A stretch of DNA of 5,696 bases from an uncultured Clostridium sp. (GTDB lineage: Bacteria; Bacillota; Clostridia; Clostridiales; Clostridiaceae): assembly GCF_937920395.1 (NCBI RefSeq), contig NZ_CALEVF010000145.1, forward strand, positions 1-5,696, written 5' to 3'. Shown piece by piece: positions 1-5,365 of the stretch (position 1 is the first letter of the stretch; each line of letters begins with the position of its first letter). A program made the position numbers and the translations under genes. The notes beneath the pieces are model-generated. The model worked only from the letters and a program-made list of their open reading frames with translations, was not told where the DNA came from and did no database searches.

Positions 1-378
1 GTTATAGAACAAAATTTTGAAACTATGAATCGTATGGCAGCTAATAATGAACTTTATAGAAATATCGACTATGATGCAGTTCTTGATTTAGATGGAGATT
101 TCGTACTTCGCCTTAATTATACATGCTTTTACGATAGATTTGTAAAGTACTGTAGAGAGCATAATGTGACTCATGAGGTATTGCCACTTAATAGTTTCAA
201 AAAACAATTAAGTAATATGCAGTATTGTAAATGCTACAATAAGCCTGTGAATTTTTCAGTTAGACAAGAAAATTCAAAGAATAAAAAGACTTTTAGGTGC
301 GCAGTTATTTATATTAAAAATCTTCGCGAGAAAAATGTTGATATTGATTTTATAGCTGATGATAACATGATAGATTAA
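1..378 (+). CDS. 3' end of an unidentified gene, possibly a primase/helicase-like replication protein (5' end outside window)
   Basis: The reading frame is open from the first base of the window, so the ATG at 25 is probably internal and the gene starts upstream; 125 codons are visible before the TAA. The visible part is charged and soluble, with no signal peptide or membrane segment. A stretch with the pattern YTCFYDRFVKYCREHN, then LPLNSFKKQLSN about 15 residues later, followed by a basic KNKKTFRC segment, resembles the winged-helix-like C-terminal tail of phage and integrative-element primase/helicase proteins (an F..YC..N, then N.F...L, then K..R layout). This is pattern memory and not a motif-level identification, because no Walker or primase motif lies inside the window. 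It could equally be another DNA-binding C-terminus. No clear terminator follows. Confidence 0.55.
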   Translation, partial: VIEQNFETMNRMAANNELYRNIDYDAVLDLDGDFVLRLNYTCFYDRFVKYCREHNVTHEVLPLNSFKKQLSNMQYCKCYNKPVNFSVRQENSKNKKTFRCAVIYIKNLREKNVDIDFIADDNMID

Positions 379-480
379 CCCCTCATTAATTAAAGATAAC
401 TAATGTTGAGTAACTTTTGTTAGAGCTAGTATATTTGTTGTGAAATCCTTTTTAACGCCTATATCAATCGATTTTCATAT

Positions 481-520
481 TCAAAACTGTTATTGTATAG
501 GTATACAATGACAGTTTTGA
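481..520. repeat. 40-bp near-perfect inverted repeat
   Basis: Positions 481-499 and 502-520 are reverse complements except at one pair, T491 with G510, and the centre is GG at 500-501. Read as plus-strand RNA the exception is a G-U wobble, so a 19-bp hairpin with almost no loop is preserved; minus-strand RNA would have an A-C mismatch. There is no U-tract on either side, so it is a poor intrinsic terminator. It lies between the preceding gene and the DUF3794-like gene, about 30 bases upstream of a sporulation-type promoter candidate. It could be a dimeric-regulator operator, an RNA processing or stability element, or a cruciform-forming site. Confidence 0.8.
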
Positions 521-550
521 AAAAAGTCATTGACTACAATACCTTTAGTA

Positions 551-577
551 ACACAAACAATTTAAATGCATAGAATA
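551..577 (+). promoter_or_regulatory. candidate sigma-K-type promoter for the DUF3794-like gene
   Basis: CATAGAATA at 569-577 matches the sigma-K -10 consensus CATANNNTA exactly, including a preceding G, and an AC at 551-552 lies 16 bases upstream, as expected for the minimal sigma-K -35 element. The predicted start near 584 would give a leader of about 90 bases. Sigma-K drives late mother-cell genes, including most coat genes, which agrees with the downstream product. In DNA this AT-rich a match of this quality can occur by chance, so this is an inference. A TTGACT at 530-535 has no matching -10 at the right distance. Confidence 0.4.
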
Positions 578-656
578 TATTACAAACAAAGGAGTACATA
601 ACATTGATCTTAATGGAGTATTCTCATTATTGAACTATGTTATTAAATAACCTACT

Positions 657-663
657 AAAGGAG
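657..663 (+). promoter_or_regulatory. ribosome binding site that decides the start of the DUF3794-like gene
   Basis: AAAGGAG ends at 663. The in-frame GTG at 666 is only two bases away, too close for initiation, whereas the ATG at 675 is 11 bases away, slightly long but usable. The start is therefore placed at 675, which removes three residues from the longest reading frame. Confidence 0.65.
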
Positions 664-674
664 TAGTGAACAAT

Positions 675-1274
675 ATGAATTGTGATAAGTCATATATTAA
701 CCAGTACCATAAACCGGTGTGTTTAACTAAGCCAACCCCAGAACCAAAAAAAGTTCTCCAGGTTCCTGTAATTAAAGGCTTTGGAGAAAAAGAAGAATTC
801 GTAGTAAGTCAAATAACAATAGCACCACCAAATCCTCCTATTTTTCGTATTATTGGTATTGATAAAGAGGTTATAATTACAAATTTTGAATTGGTATCAG
901 TTTGTGACCCTGAGGATGGTAAATCATCATGGAAAGCAAAAGTAATAATAGATGGCTTTATTGATAAAAATATACTCTACAAGACAATAACCGATTTTAC
1001 AGGACAGGCTGTTGGTGGACCAGTATTCCAGTTTACAACAAGAATACCATTTGCAACATTTGTTGAAGTAAAATCGAAAGAGCCTATCTATAAAACTGAT
1101 CAAGTTGAAATATTAAGTGCCTTTGTAGAAGGCGAGAAAGAAGAGTTATTGGATCCAAATGATGTTGCAATAGGTGCACCAGATTTTGCAGTCACTTATA
1201 ATACACTTTTAGAAAAAATGATTATAAAAATCAAGCTTAAAATTACAAGGATTGGACATGTTTGTGTAAAATAA
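675..1274 (+). CDS. DUF3794/SPOCS-like spore protein, 199 residues
   Basis: This is a beta-rich, soluble protein with no signal peptide or membrane helix. After a Pro/Lys-rich N-terminal segment (residues about 12-28) it has alternating hydrophobic strands with a central WKAKVIIDGFIDKNILYKT (residues about 84-102), which resembles the 'V.V.G.....ILYV' core of DUF3794/SPOCS domains. These domains occur in SipL and other clostridial spore-coat morphogenetic proteins that assemble on the forespore surface in the mother cell. There is one such domain and no LysM domain, so it is not SipL itself. Cysteines sit near both ends (residues 3, 16 and close to the C-terminus), which could support disulfide cross-linking in a coat layer. 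It is transcribed alone, with a sigma-K-like promoter upstream and a terminator hairpin 27 bases after the stop. The coat role is inferred from the family resemblance. Confidence 0.7.
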   Translation: MNCDKSYINQYHKPVCLTKPTPEPKKVLQVPVIKGFGEKEEFVVSQITIAPPNPPIFRIIGIDKEVIITNFELVSVCDPEDGKSSWKAKVIIDGFIDKNILYKTITDFTGQAVGGPVFQFTTRIPFATFVEVKSKEPIYKTDQVEILSAFVEGEKEELLDPNDVAIGAPDFAVTYNTLLEKMIIKIKLKITRIGHVCVK

Positions 1275-1300
1275 CATCCTTAATATAAATGTAGCTAAGT

Positions 1301-1340
1301 TAAGACATTGCTGTAAAATGCAGTGTCTTATACTATTTTA
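1301..1340 (+). terminator. intrinsic terminator after the DUF3794-like gene
   Basis: TAAGACATTGC (1301-1311) pairs with GCAGTGTCTTA (1320-1330), 11 bp with one G-U wobble, around the loop TGTAAAAT. A T-rich tract (tactatttta) follows. It begins 27 bases after the stop codon, so the spore-protein gene is probably monocistronic. Confidence 0.75.
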
Positions 1341-1387
1341 TATTCATAACATAAATTTATTCTAAAATACAAAAGGATGTACTGCTT

Positions 1388-1467
1388 CAAAAATACTATA
1401 TGCAGAGAATGGCGAAAGTTGCGGGTGCATTATGGTACCAAAAGTACTATAATTAAAAGGTAATTAT
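1388..1467. repeat. direct repeat pair plus short palindrome in the kinase leader
   Basis: CAAAAATACTATA (1388-1400) and CAAAAGTACTATA (1439-1451) form a 13-bp direct repeat with one mismatch, 51 bases apart. Overlapping the second copy, ATAATTA (1449-1455) and TAATTAT (1461-1467) form a perfect 7-bp inverted repeat with a 5-base centre, and TATAAT at 1448-1453 could be a -10 element, though no -35 stands at the right distance. This may be regulator binding sites for the kinase gene. All three frames are open here, and no coding function is claimed. The rest of 1341-1538 shows nothing else I can name. Confidence 0.35.
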
Positions 1468-1538
1468 GGGTATTTATAGATATATAGTCTCATTAAGGCC
1501 CCAATAAGGTAATAATTAAATAAAAGGAGATATTCATT

Positions 1539-2996
1539 ATGAAAAATATAATGCCAGTTATAATGGTGCAGCATTATAATAACGATAATATTGATAAAAA
1601 TGAACATATAGAGAAACATGATTTAGAAAAGAAGTTAAATGAAAGAAATATACAACTTGAACTTGAGTTGCAATATACCAAGGAATGTCTCCAAGCATCA
1701 AATGAGGAGCATCTTGTTTACAATGAAGAATTACAGAATATAAACGAAGAATATCGAGCAACAAATGATGAATTACTAAAGCTTAACACCCAGTATCAAT
1801 ATAAGAATCAAGAATTAGTTGATCTATACGACGATATGACAAACTATTTCTACAGTACTGATATTGGAACTATTTTTCTTGATGAAAATCTTTGTATAAG
1901 AAAGTTTACACCAAGCATTACTAAAGAGCTAAATATTAAGGGCCAGGATATTGAACGTCCACTGAATGACATATCTAATAATCTGATCGATGATGACTTA
2001 TATATTGGTGCAAGTGAAGTATTAGGTAGTCATAAGGCATATGAGAAGGAAATTCAAAGTAACAACGGAAGCTGGTATTTATTGAAATGTGCCCCCTACT
2101 GTACATCTAAGAATTCAATTAACGGAGTCGTCTTATCTCTTGTGGATATAACAAACAAGAAATTATTAGATGAAACAGTTTTATCAGAAACTTTAAAGTC
2201 GGAGTTTTTCAGTAATCTTTCTCATGAACTAAGAACACCCTTAAATGTAATTTTATCTGCCTTACAGCTTTTGGATACTTATACAAGTTGTAATGATATT
2301 AATGAGCTAAAAATAAGATTAAAAAAGTATTGTAACATAATGAAGCAAAATTGTTACAGACAATTAAGACTTGTTAATAATATAATTGATATTACAAAAC
2401 TTGATGCAGGTTTTTTTGATTTGAATCTACAAAATTGTAATATCGTAAATATTGTTGAGAGTGTTACGCTGTCGGTAGCTCAATATATCAAATCTAAATC
2501 CATTGATGTGGTTTTTGATACTGATATAGAAGAGTGTATAATAGCTTGTGATTCAGAAAAGATTGAAAGAATTATACTAAATATACTTGCTAATGCAATA
2601 AAGTTCACAAAGCCAAATGGAGATATAACAGTAAATATGTATGATAAAGGGAAAAACATTATAATATCAATAAAAGATACAGGAATAGGTATTCCAAATG
2701 ATAAGTTAAATATTATTTTTGACAGATTTAGACAGGTAGATAAGTCACTTACACGAGATCATGAGGGCAGCGGCATTGGATTGTCCCTAGTAAAATCTCT
2801 TGTGGAGTTACATAAAGGTACAATCTCTGTATTTAGTGAATACGGCAAAGGAACAGAGTTTATAATTGCATTACCAGTAATAGTAGTGTCTAAAGAGAAC
2901 GTCATACTGGGGGAATTTGAAGCTGATCCACAAGAAAATATTGAAAAAATGCATATTGAGTTTTCGGATATATATTCCTTAAATAATTTTACGTAA
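1539..2996 (+). CDS. soluble PAS-domain sensor histidine kinase (CheB/CheR-PAS-derived input), 485 residues
   Basis: This is a two-component sensor kinase that autophosphorylates on His and passes the phosphate to an unseen response regulator. Order of parts: short N-terminus; a coiled coil at about 24-100 built on repeats such as NEELQ/NEEYRATNDEL; a PAS domain at about 104-205 with STDIGTIFLDENLCIRKFTP, the signature of the PAS domain found after the coiled coil in CheB-CheR fusion kinases; HisKA with the H-box SNLSHELRTPLN (His229); and HATPase_c with the N-box NILANAIKF (Asn348, Asn352), G1 DTGIGIP (380-386), F-box around Phe394-Phe397 and G2 GSGIGL (410-415). All catalytic motifs are intact. 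There is no transmembrane segment, so it is cytosolic. The C-terminal extension ends in HIEFSDIY, a tail I recall from clostridial kinases. AAAAGGAG at 1522-1529 lies 9 bases before the ATG. No response regulator is adjacent, so it is an orphan within this window. Confidence 0.93.
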   Translation: MKNIMPVIMVQHYNNDNIDKNEHIEKHDLEKKLNERNIQLELELQYTKECLQASNEEHLVYNEELQNINEEYRATNDELLKLNTQYQYKNQELVDLYDDMTNYFYSTDIGTIFLDENLCIRKFTPSITKELNIKGQDIERPLNDISNNLIDDDLYIGASEVLGSHKAYEKEIQSNNGSWYLLKCAPYCTSKNSINGVVLSLVDITNKKLLDETVLSETLKSEFFSNLSHELRTPLNVILSALQLLDTYTSCNDINELKIRLKKYCNIMKQNCYRQLRLVNNIIDITKLDAGFFDLNLQNCNIVNIVESVTLSVAQYIKSKSIDVVFDTDIEECIIACDSEKIERIILNILANAIKFTKPNGDITVNMYDKGKNIIISIKDTGIGIPNDKLNIIFDRFRQVDKSLTRDHEGSGIGLSLVKSLVELHKGTISVFSEYGKGTEFIIALPVIVVSKENVILGEFEADPQENIEKMHIEFSDIYSLNNFT

Positions 2997-3041
2997 ACGG
3001 TGTATAATATTAAGTTTTTTGCGTTTAAAAATATCTAAAGC

Positions 3042-3239
3042 TTACAAATGGGAATCATAATTATATTTAAGGACAACAATCCCTAAATAATCTTTCATAT
3101 TTGCTTTATTTAGTTCCAGTTTCTCATACTCTTTTGCTTTTAATCCTGAAAGCGAAATAAATTTATCAACCGTGTCAAAAACAAATAACCCGGTATCCCT
3201 AATGCCTTTGTCCTGTAATGCATAGCGATAACTATTCCG
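3042..3239 (-). pseudogene. frame-shifted downstream remnant, possibly the middle of PhzF
   Basis: A 65-codon open stretch overlaps the end of the chimeric reading frame in another frame. It has no start codon of its own at the right place and stops at 3042-3044. It reads as real protein, with RDTGLFVFDTVDKF followed by the charged LKAKEYEKLELNKANM and the strand LGIVVL. In PhzF proteins a 'STGL..L.V.V' strand followed by a helix-rich segment and 'GI.VF' occupies the middle of the chain, so this may be the continuation of the PhzF fragment after a frameshift and a small deletion near 3185-3200. The alternative is an unrelated gene tail. Confidence 0.45.
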
Positions 3240-4075
3240 TCATTTGTCTTAATTAAATGCTTATTTTTTATTATTGAACCTAGTGCTCCTTCTTTCGCAA
3301 GTGCAATAAATGCAGCAACTGTATGGTGCCCTGCAATTTCGACTTCATTTTCCGGAGCGAAATATCTAATATTAAAATCTATTCCTTTTTCATCACTATC
3401 TATAACCATTAAAATCACATCTGCCTTATCTTCAACATCAAAGTTAGACGGTACTTCTCCCAAAGCTAAAATGTCTGTTTTTTCTTCCACAGACATGATC
3501 ACATCCACATCACATTCTTTTAATGCTTTGATGCAGTTTTCATAAAAACTGTTGTTTTTATTTAATACGGTGCCTAATGATATGTAAACCGTTCTTCGTT
3601 CATGTCTTACCTCTTGAGTTTCCACATCAGTCACAGATGGTCCCACAAACGCATATTTGTCCGAAAATGTTTCAGCCATGGGCTGAAATTTCTTAGATGT
3701 ATATACTATGGTATTGGTATCATTATCATTTTGAATGATAGAAACAAAATTCTTAACCTCATATCCGTTTGCTTTCAAAAGCTTCATCTTTTTATTTATG
3801 CGCGGCATACCAATTATAGTGCGTATAAATTCCCCAACGCCACGCTTCATCATTCTTGCTGTATGTAGATTAAAAGCGAATGTTGTCGTTGAGCATACAC
3901 ATTTAATATTTAATTTAGCGGCGAACAGCTTTCCCCAAAAGCATACAGAATCCGATACAATGCAATCTGGTTTAATTTCCTGCAACTCGCCACACACCTT
4001 TTCATCTGAATTAATTGTTGTATCAACCACCATTTCAATTAACGAAGCAAAATCTTTTCCTAGTTTAATTTTTAT
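3140..4075 (-). pseudogene. chimeric remnant: MGT-family glycosyltransferase fragment fused in frame to a PhzF fragment
   Basis: The ATG at 4031-4033 opens a 297-codon frame. Glycosyltransferase-like sequence continues 14 codons upstream of it (LGKDFASLIE) to a TGA at 4076-4078, so the true N-terminus is lost. Residues about 20-55 hold IKPDCIVSDSVCFWGK and the CSTTTFAF strand, and 147-199 hold RRTVYISLGTVL to LGEVPSNFDV, all typical of macrolide-type UDP-glycosyltransferases (GT1). The frame leaves that family at about residue 200, just before the donor-binding HCG..S..E segment, which is absent. Residues 218-250 then match PhzF-family enzymes: DFNIRYFAPENEVEIAGHHTVAAF, here broken as DFNIRYFAPENE (220-230 region) and VEIAGHHTVAAF (231-242), with His where GHAT is usual. 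The PhzF N-terminus is missing and the C-terminus is frame-shifted. Neither enzyme should work. It is convergent with the kinase gene, and I see no strong ribosome binding site. Confidence 0.8.
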
Positions 4076-4261
4076 TCAAATAGGCAAGCATCCGTCTATA
4101 CTCCGATAGATATATGGGTTACTGCATGATTAAAAATGATTCAACTCATGAATTATGTATTCATTTTTCCAACTTCTAATTATAGACATTATATAAAGTT
4201 AACATATTGTCTGCTTTAGCACACTATCTTTACATAATTCAGCAAACATTCATAATTCCCC

Positions 4262-4278
4262 TTTATACTTTGTATAAA
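4262..4278. promoter_or_regulatory. 17-bp palindrome upstream of a minus-strand mini-ORF
   Basis: TTTATAC and GTATAAA flank a TTT centre, a perfect 7-bp inverted repeat. On the minus strand it abuts an AAAGGGG ribosome-binding-like sequence and a 16-codon frame. It has the size and symmetry of a dimeric repressor operator, but in DNA this AT-rich it could be chance. Confidence 0.25.
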
Positions 4279-4422
4279 TAGGTAAAATTGTCCTTTATAT
4301 CACTATAAAATTTATTTTTGATTTACAAAATTAATTAGTATTAATATAAGATCCAAAACATTAATCTACATTTTATAATTATCAAATAAATTGAATAAAA
4401 AAGGTATTATCTCCAATTACTT

Positions 4423-4566
4423 TTATTTTGAAAGAATTAAGATATAGTTATAAAACAAATGCCATGAAATTGAAAATTCATGACATTTGTCCTTTGATAT
4501 TATATTGATTTTTAAACAACCATAATCGTCAAATAGTAATAATAATAGTATCCACCAGCAACACAT
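4423..4566 (-). CDS. candidate small Cys/Trp/Leu-rich peptide, 47 codons or shorter
   Basis: On the minus strand AAGGGGGT (a full-length Shine-Dalgarno match allowing one G-U pair) lies about 8 bases before the ATG at 4564-4566. The product starts MCCWWILLLLLF, a very short hydrophobic segment with two Cys and two Trp, then continues with ordinary-looking polar sequence (DDYGCLKINIISKDK and on) to a TAA at 4423-4425. Spore-formers encode many tiny Cys- and aromatic-rich hydrophobic peptides expressed during sporulation (the YjcZ-like group is one example), and the N-terminus has that flavour, though I cannot assign it to a family. A strong hairpin lies inside the second half of the frame, so the functional gene may once have ended before about 4490, with the present 3' part being read-through of a mutated stop. 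No promoter is assigned. It could be non-coding. Confidence 0.35.
   Translation of the reverse strand: MCCWWILLLLLFDDYGCLKINIISKDKCHEFSISWHLFYNYILILSK
4455..4490 (-). terminator. hairpin, likely minus-strand intrinsic terminator
   Basis: ACAAATGCCATGAA (4455-4468) and TTCATGACATTTGT (4477-4490) pair over 14 bp around an 8-base loop. The single exception is C-A on the plus strand but a G-U wobble on the minus strand, and on the minus strand the stem runs into a T-rich sequence (TTTGTTTTATAACT). Both points favour a minus-strand terminator. It would serve the small peptide candidate beginning at 4566, although the present reading frame runs through it. Confidence 0.55.
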
Positions 4567-4871
4567 ACCTATATACCCCCTTTTAAAAGCTTATATTCAT
4601 TTTAGTTATTCCTTAAGCTCGTCCCATTAATTTTCATTTGTTATTAGTACATATTATTATGCTTATTATAAAATTGTTACTACCGTATCTATAACGGGCG
4701 TAATACTTGGGGTAAGAAATTAATGAATAGTGGCTTGCTATCATCATTTAAGTATATTCTTAACGGCTCAACATCTGAATTCAAACATTTCACAGTATGT
4801 ATTAACTGTTCTGGTTTGTTATTTTAATAATTTATATTAAACTACACATAATATACATTGAGGTGATTATA

Positions 4872-4967
4872 ATTCATACTATATTAACAAGACATTTAAT
4901 TTTATTAGTTATAATTATTGTCCTGCTTGTCCCTTGCATCATTTCTTTCATACGGTATAAAAGGTAA
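4872..4967 (+). CDS. candidate 31-residue single-pass membrane peptide with a non-AUG start
   Basis: GAGGTGAT at 4860-4867 is a strong Shine-Dalgarno sequence. Six bases after GAGGTG lies an in-frame ATT (4872) that opens a frame reading (M)HTILTRH, a hydrophobic core LILLVIIIVLLVPCIISF of about 18 residues, and the basic end IRYKR before TAA at 4965-4967. The design, a short N-terminus, one membrane helix and a positive tail, is that of small membrane peptides, including type I toxins and small membrane-complex subunits. No ATG exists in this frame; the only other start is GTG at 4863, inside the Shine-Dalgarno itself, which would add three residues but lack a ribosome site of its own. AUU starts are rare (infC is the known case). 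A further 14-codon frame (ATG at 4974, stop 5016-5018) follows and is probably chance. Confidence 0.4.
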   Translation: MHTILTRHLILLVIIIVLLVPCIISFIRYKR

Positions 4968-5061
4968 ATATAAATGAACATAGATACTGCCCTTTATTCT
5001 AACTTTTCTCAAATGTAAAAAACAAACTATATCTTTTCATGTATTTTTTATACTAAATTGC

Positions 5062-5089
5062 AAATACTGTTATTGTATAAAACATTCTA
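5062..5089 (+). promoter_or_regulatory. candidate sigma-F/sigma-G-type promoter of the small helical protein gene
   Basis: AAATA (5062-5066) and CATTCTA (5083-5089) with a 16-base spacer approximate the forespore consensus GNATR - 15/16 - CATNHTA, with one -35 mismatch. The expected start near 5096 would leave a leader of about 28 bases containing the whole ribosome binding site. An exact sigma-K -10 match at 5094-5102 (CATATTTTA) is less credible because transcription would start inside the ribosome binding site. This is inference in AT-rich sequence. Confidence 0.3.
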
Positions 5090-5123
5090 AATACATATTT
5101 TAAAATAAAGGAGGTATAATTAA

Positions 5124-5315
5124 ATGCAAACTAAAAACGCTAAACAACATGTTCAAGATGTAACAAATCATCTTCAAGAAGCTAAAAATTGTTTAACCAA
5201 TGCACTAAGTTCAGTAGAAAAACCTGAAAATAAACAACAAATTCAAAATACGCTTAATTCCGTAGATGCTGCTTTACAAAATGCAAATTCTACAATTTCA
5301 AACTATCAGGAATAA
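5124..5315 (+). CDS. small helical protein of unknown function, 63 residues
   Basis: AAAGGAGGT at 5107-5115 is a near-ideal ribosome binding site 8 bases before the ATG, and a hairpin terminator begins 9 bases after the TAA, so this is a real, probably strongly translated single gene. The product is polar, rich in Asn, Gln, Lys, Ala and Ser, with one Cys, and should form two amphipathic helices joined around EKPENK (residues about 32-37). Hydrophobic positions recur in heptad fashion (V10, V13, L17, L24, L28, then I40, L44, V47, L51). There is no signal peptide or membrane segment. I do not recognise the family. Small Asn/Gln-rich helical proteins of this size occur among clostridial sporulation proteins, and a forespore-type promoter candidate lies upstream, but the SASP sequence signature is absent. 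A sporulation role is only a suggestion. Confidence 0.85.
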   Translation: MQTKNAKQHVQDVTNHLQEAKNCLTNALSSVEKPENKQQIQNTLNSVDAALQNANSTISNYQE

Positions 5316-5324
5316 TTTTTCAGC

Positions 5325-5365
5325 AAAGGAGGGGTTTGCCTTATACCTCTCCTTTACTAATTTTA
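5325..5365 (+). terminator. intrinsic terminator of the small helical protein gene
   Basis: AAAGGAGGGG (5325-5334) pairs with CCTCTCCTTT (5346-5355), 10 bp with one G-U wobble, around an 11-base loop. ACTAATTTTAACTTATT follows as a moderate T-rich tail. It starts 9 bases after the stop codon. The minus-strand remnant ends just beyond it, so it might act in both directions, although no U-tract is present on that side. Confidence 0.75.

Larger units (their letters stand above)
4079..4871. other. AT-rich stretch without a conventional gene
   Basis: No reading frame here has both normal length and a good start. It contains the small minus-strand candidate at 4423-4566, the hairpin at 4455-4490 and the palindrome at 4262-4278, listed separately. 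Just downstream of that palindrome on the minus strand, AAAGGGG lies 8 bases before an ATG at 4247-4249 that opens only 16 codons (MFAELCKDSVLKQTIC, stop 4199-4201). A 30-codon frame ending around 4720 (ending TTVSITGVILGVRN) lacks a start. The remainder shows nothing I can name. Confidence 0.6.

Noticed and set aside
1400..1430. Possible small structured RNA (ATGCA...TGCAT around a CGAAAG loop)
   Set aside because: The stems are only 3-5 bp with G-U pairs, and no riboswitch class signature is present.
1356..1459. Short frames before the kinase gene, e.g. one ending MQRMAKVAGALWYQKYYN
   Set aside because: All three plus frames happen to be open here, none has a ribosome site at proper spacing, and no family is recognisable.
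1558..1764. 68-codon minus-strand frame inside the kinase gene
   Set aside because: It is antisense to the coiled-coil region of a well-supported gene and its sequence has no family features.
2990..3030. TAAACG...CGTTTA inverted repeat after the kinase stop
   Set aside because: A 6-bp stem with a loop of more than 20 bases is too weak to call a terminator.
3602..4109. Two plus-strand frames (88 and 124 codons) across 3602-4109
   Set aside because: They are antisense shadows of the glycosyltransferase remnant, which has recognisable motifs on the minus strand.
4974..5018. 14-codon frame MNIDTALYSNFSQM after the membrane micropeptide
   Set aside because: It is too short, its ribosome site (AAAAGG) is weak, and nothing supports it beyond position.
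5094..5102. Exact sigma-K -10 match CATATTTTA before the small helical protein gene
   Set aside because: Transcription would start inside the ribosome binding site, and there is no AC at the right distance upstream.
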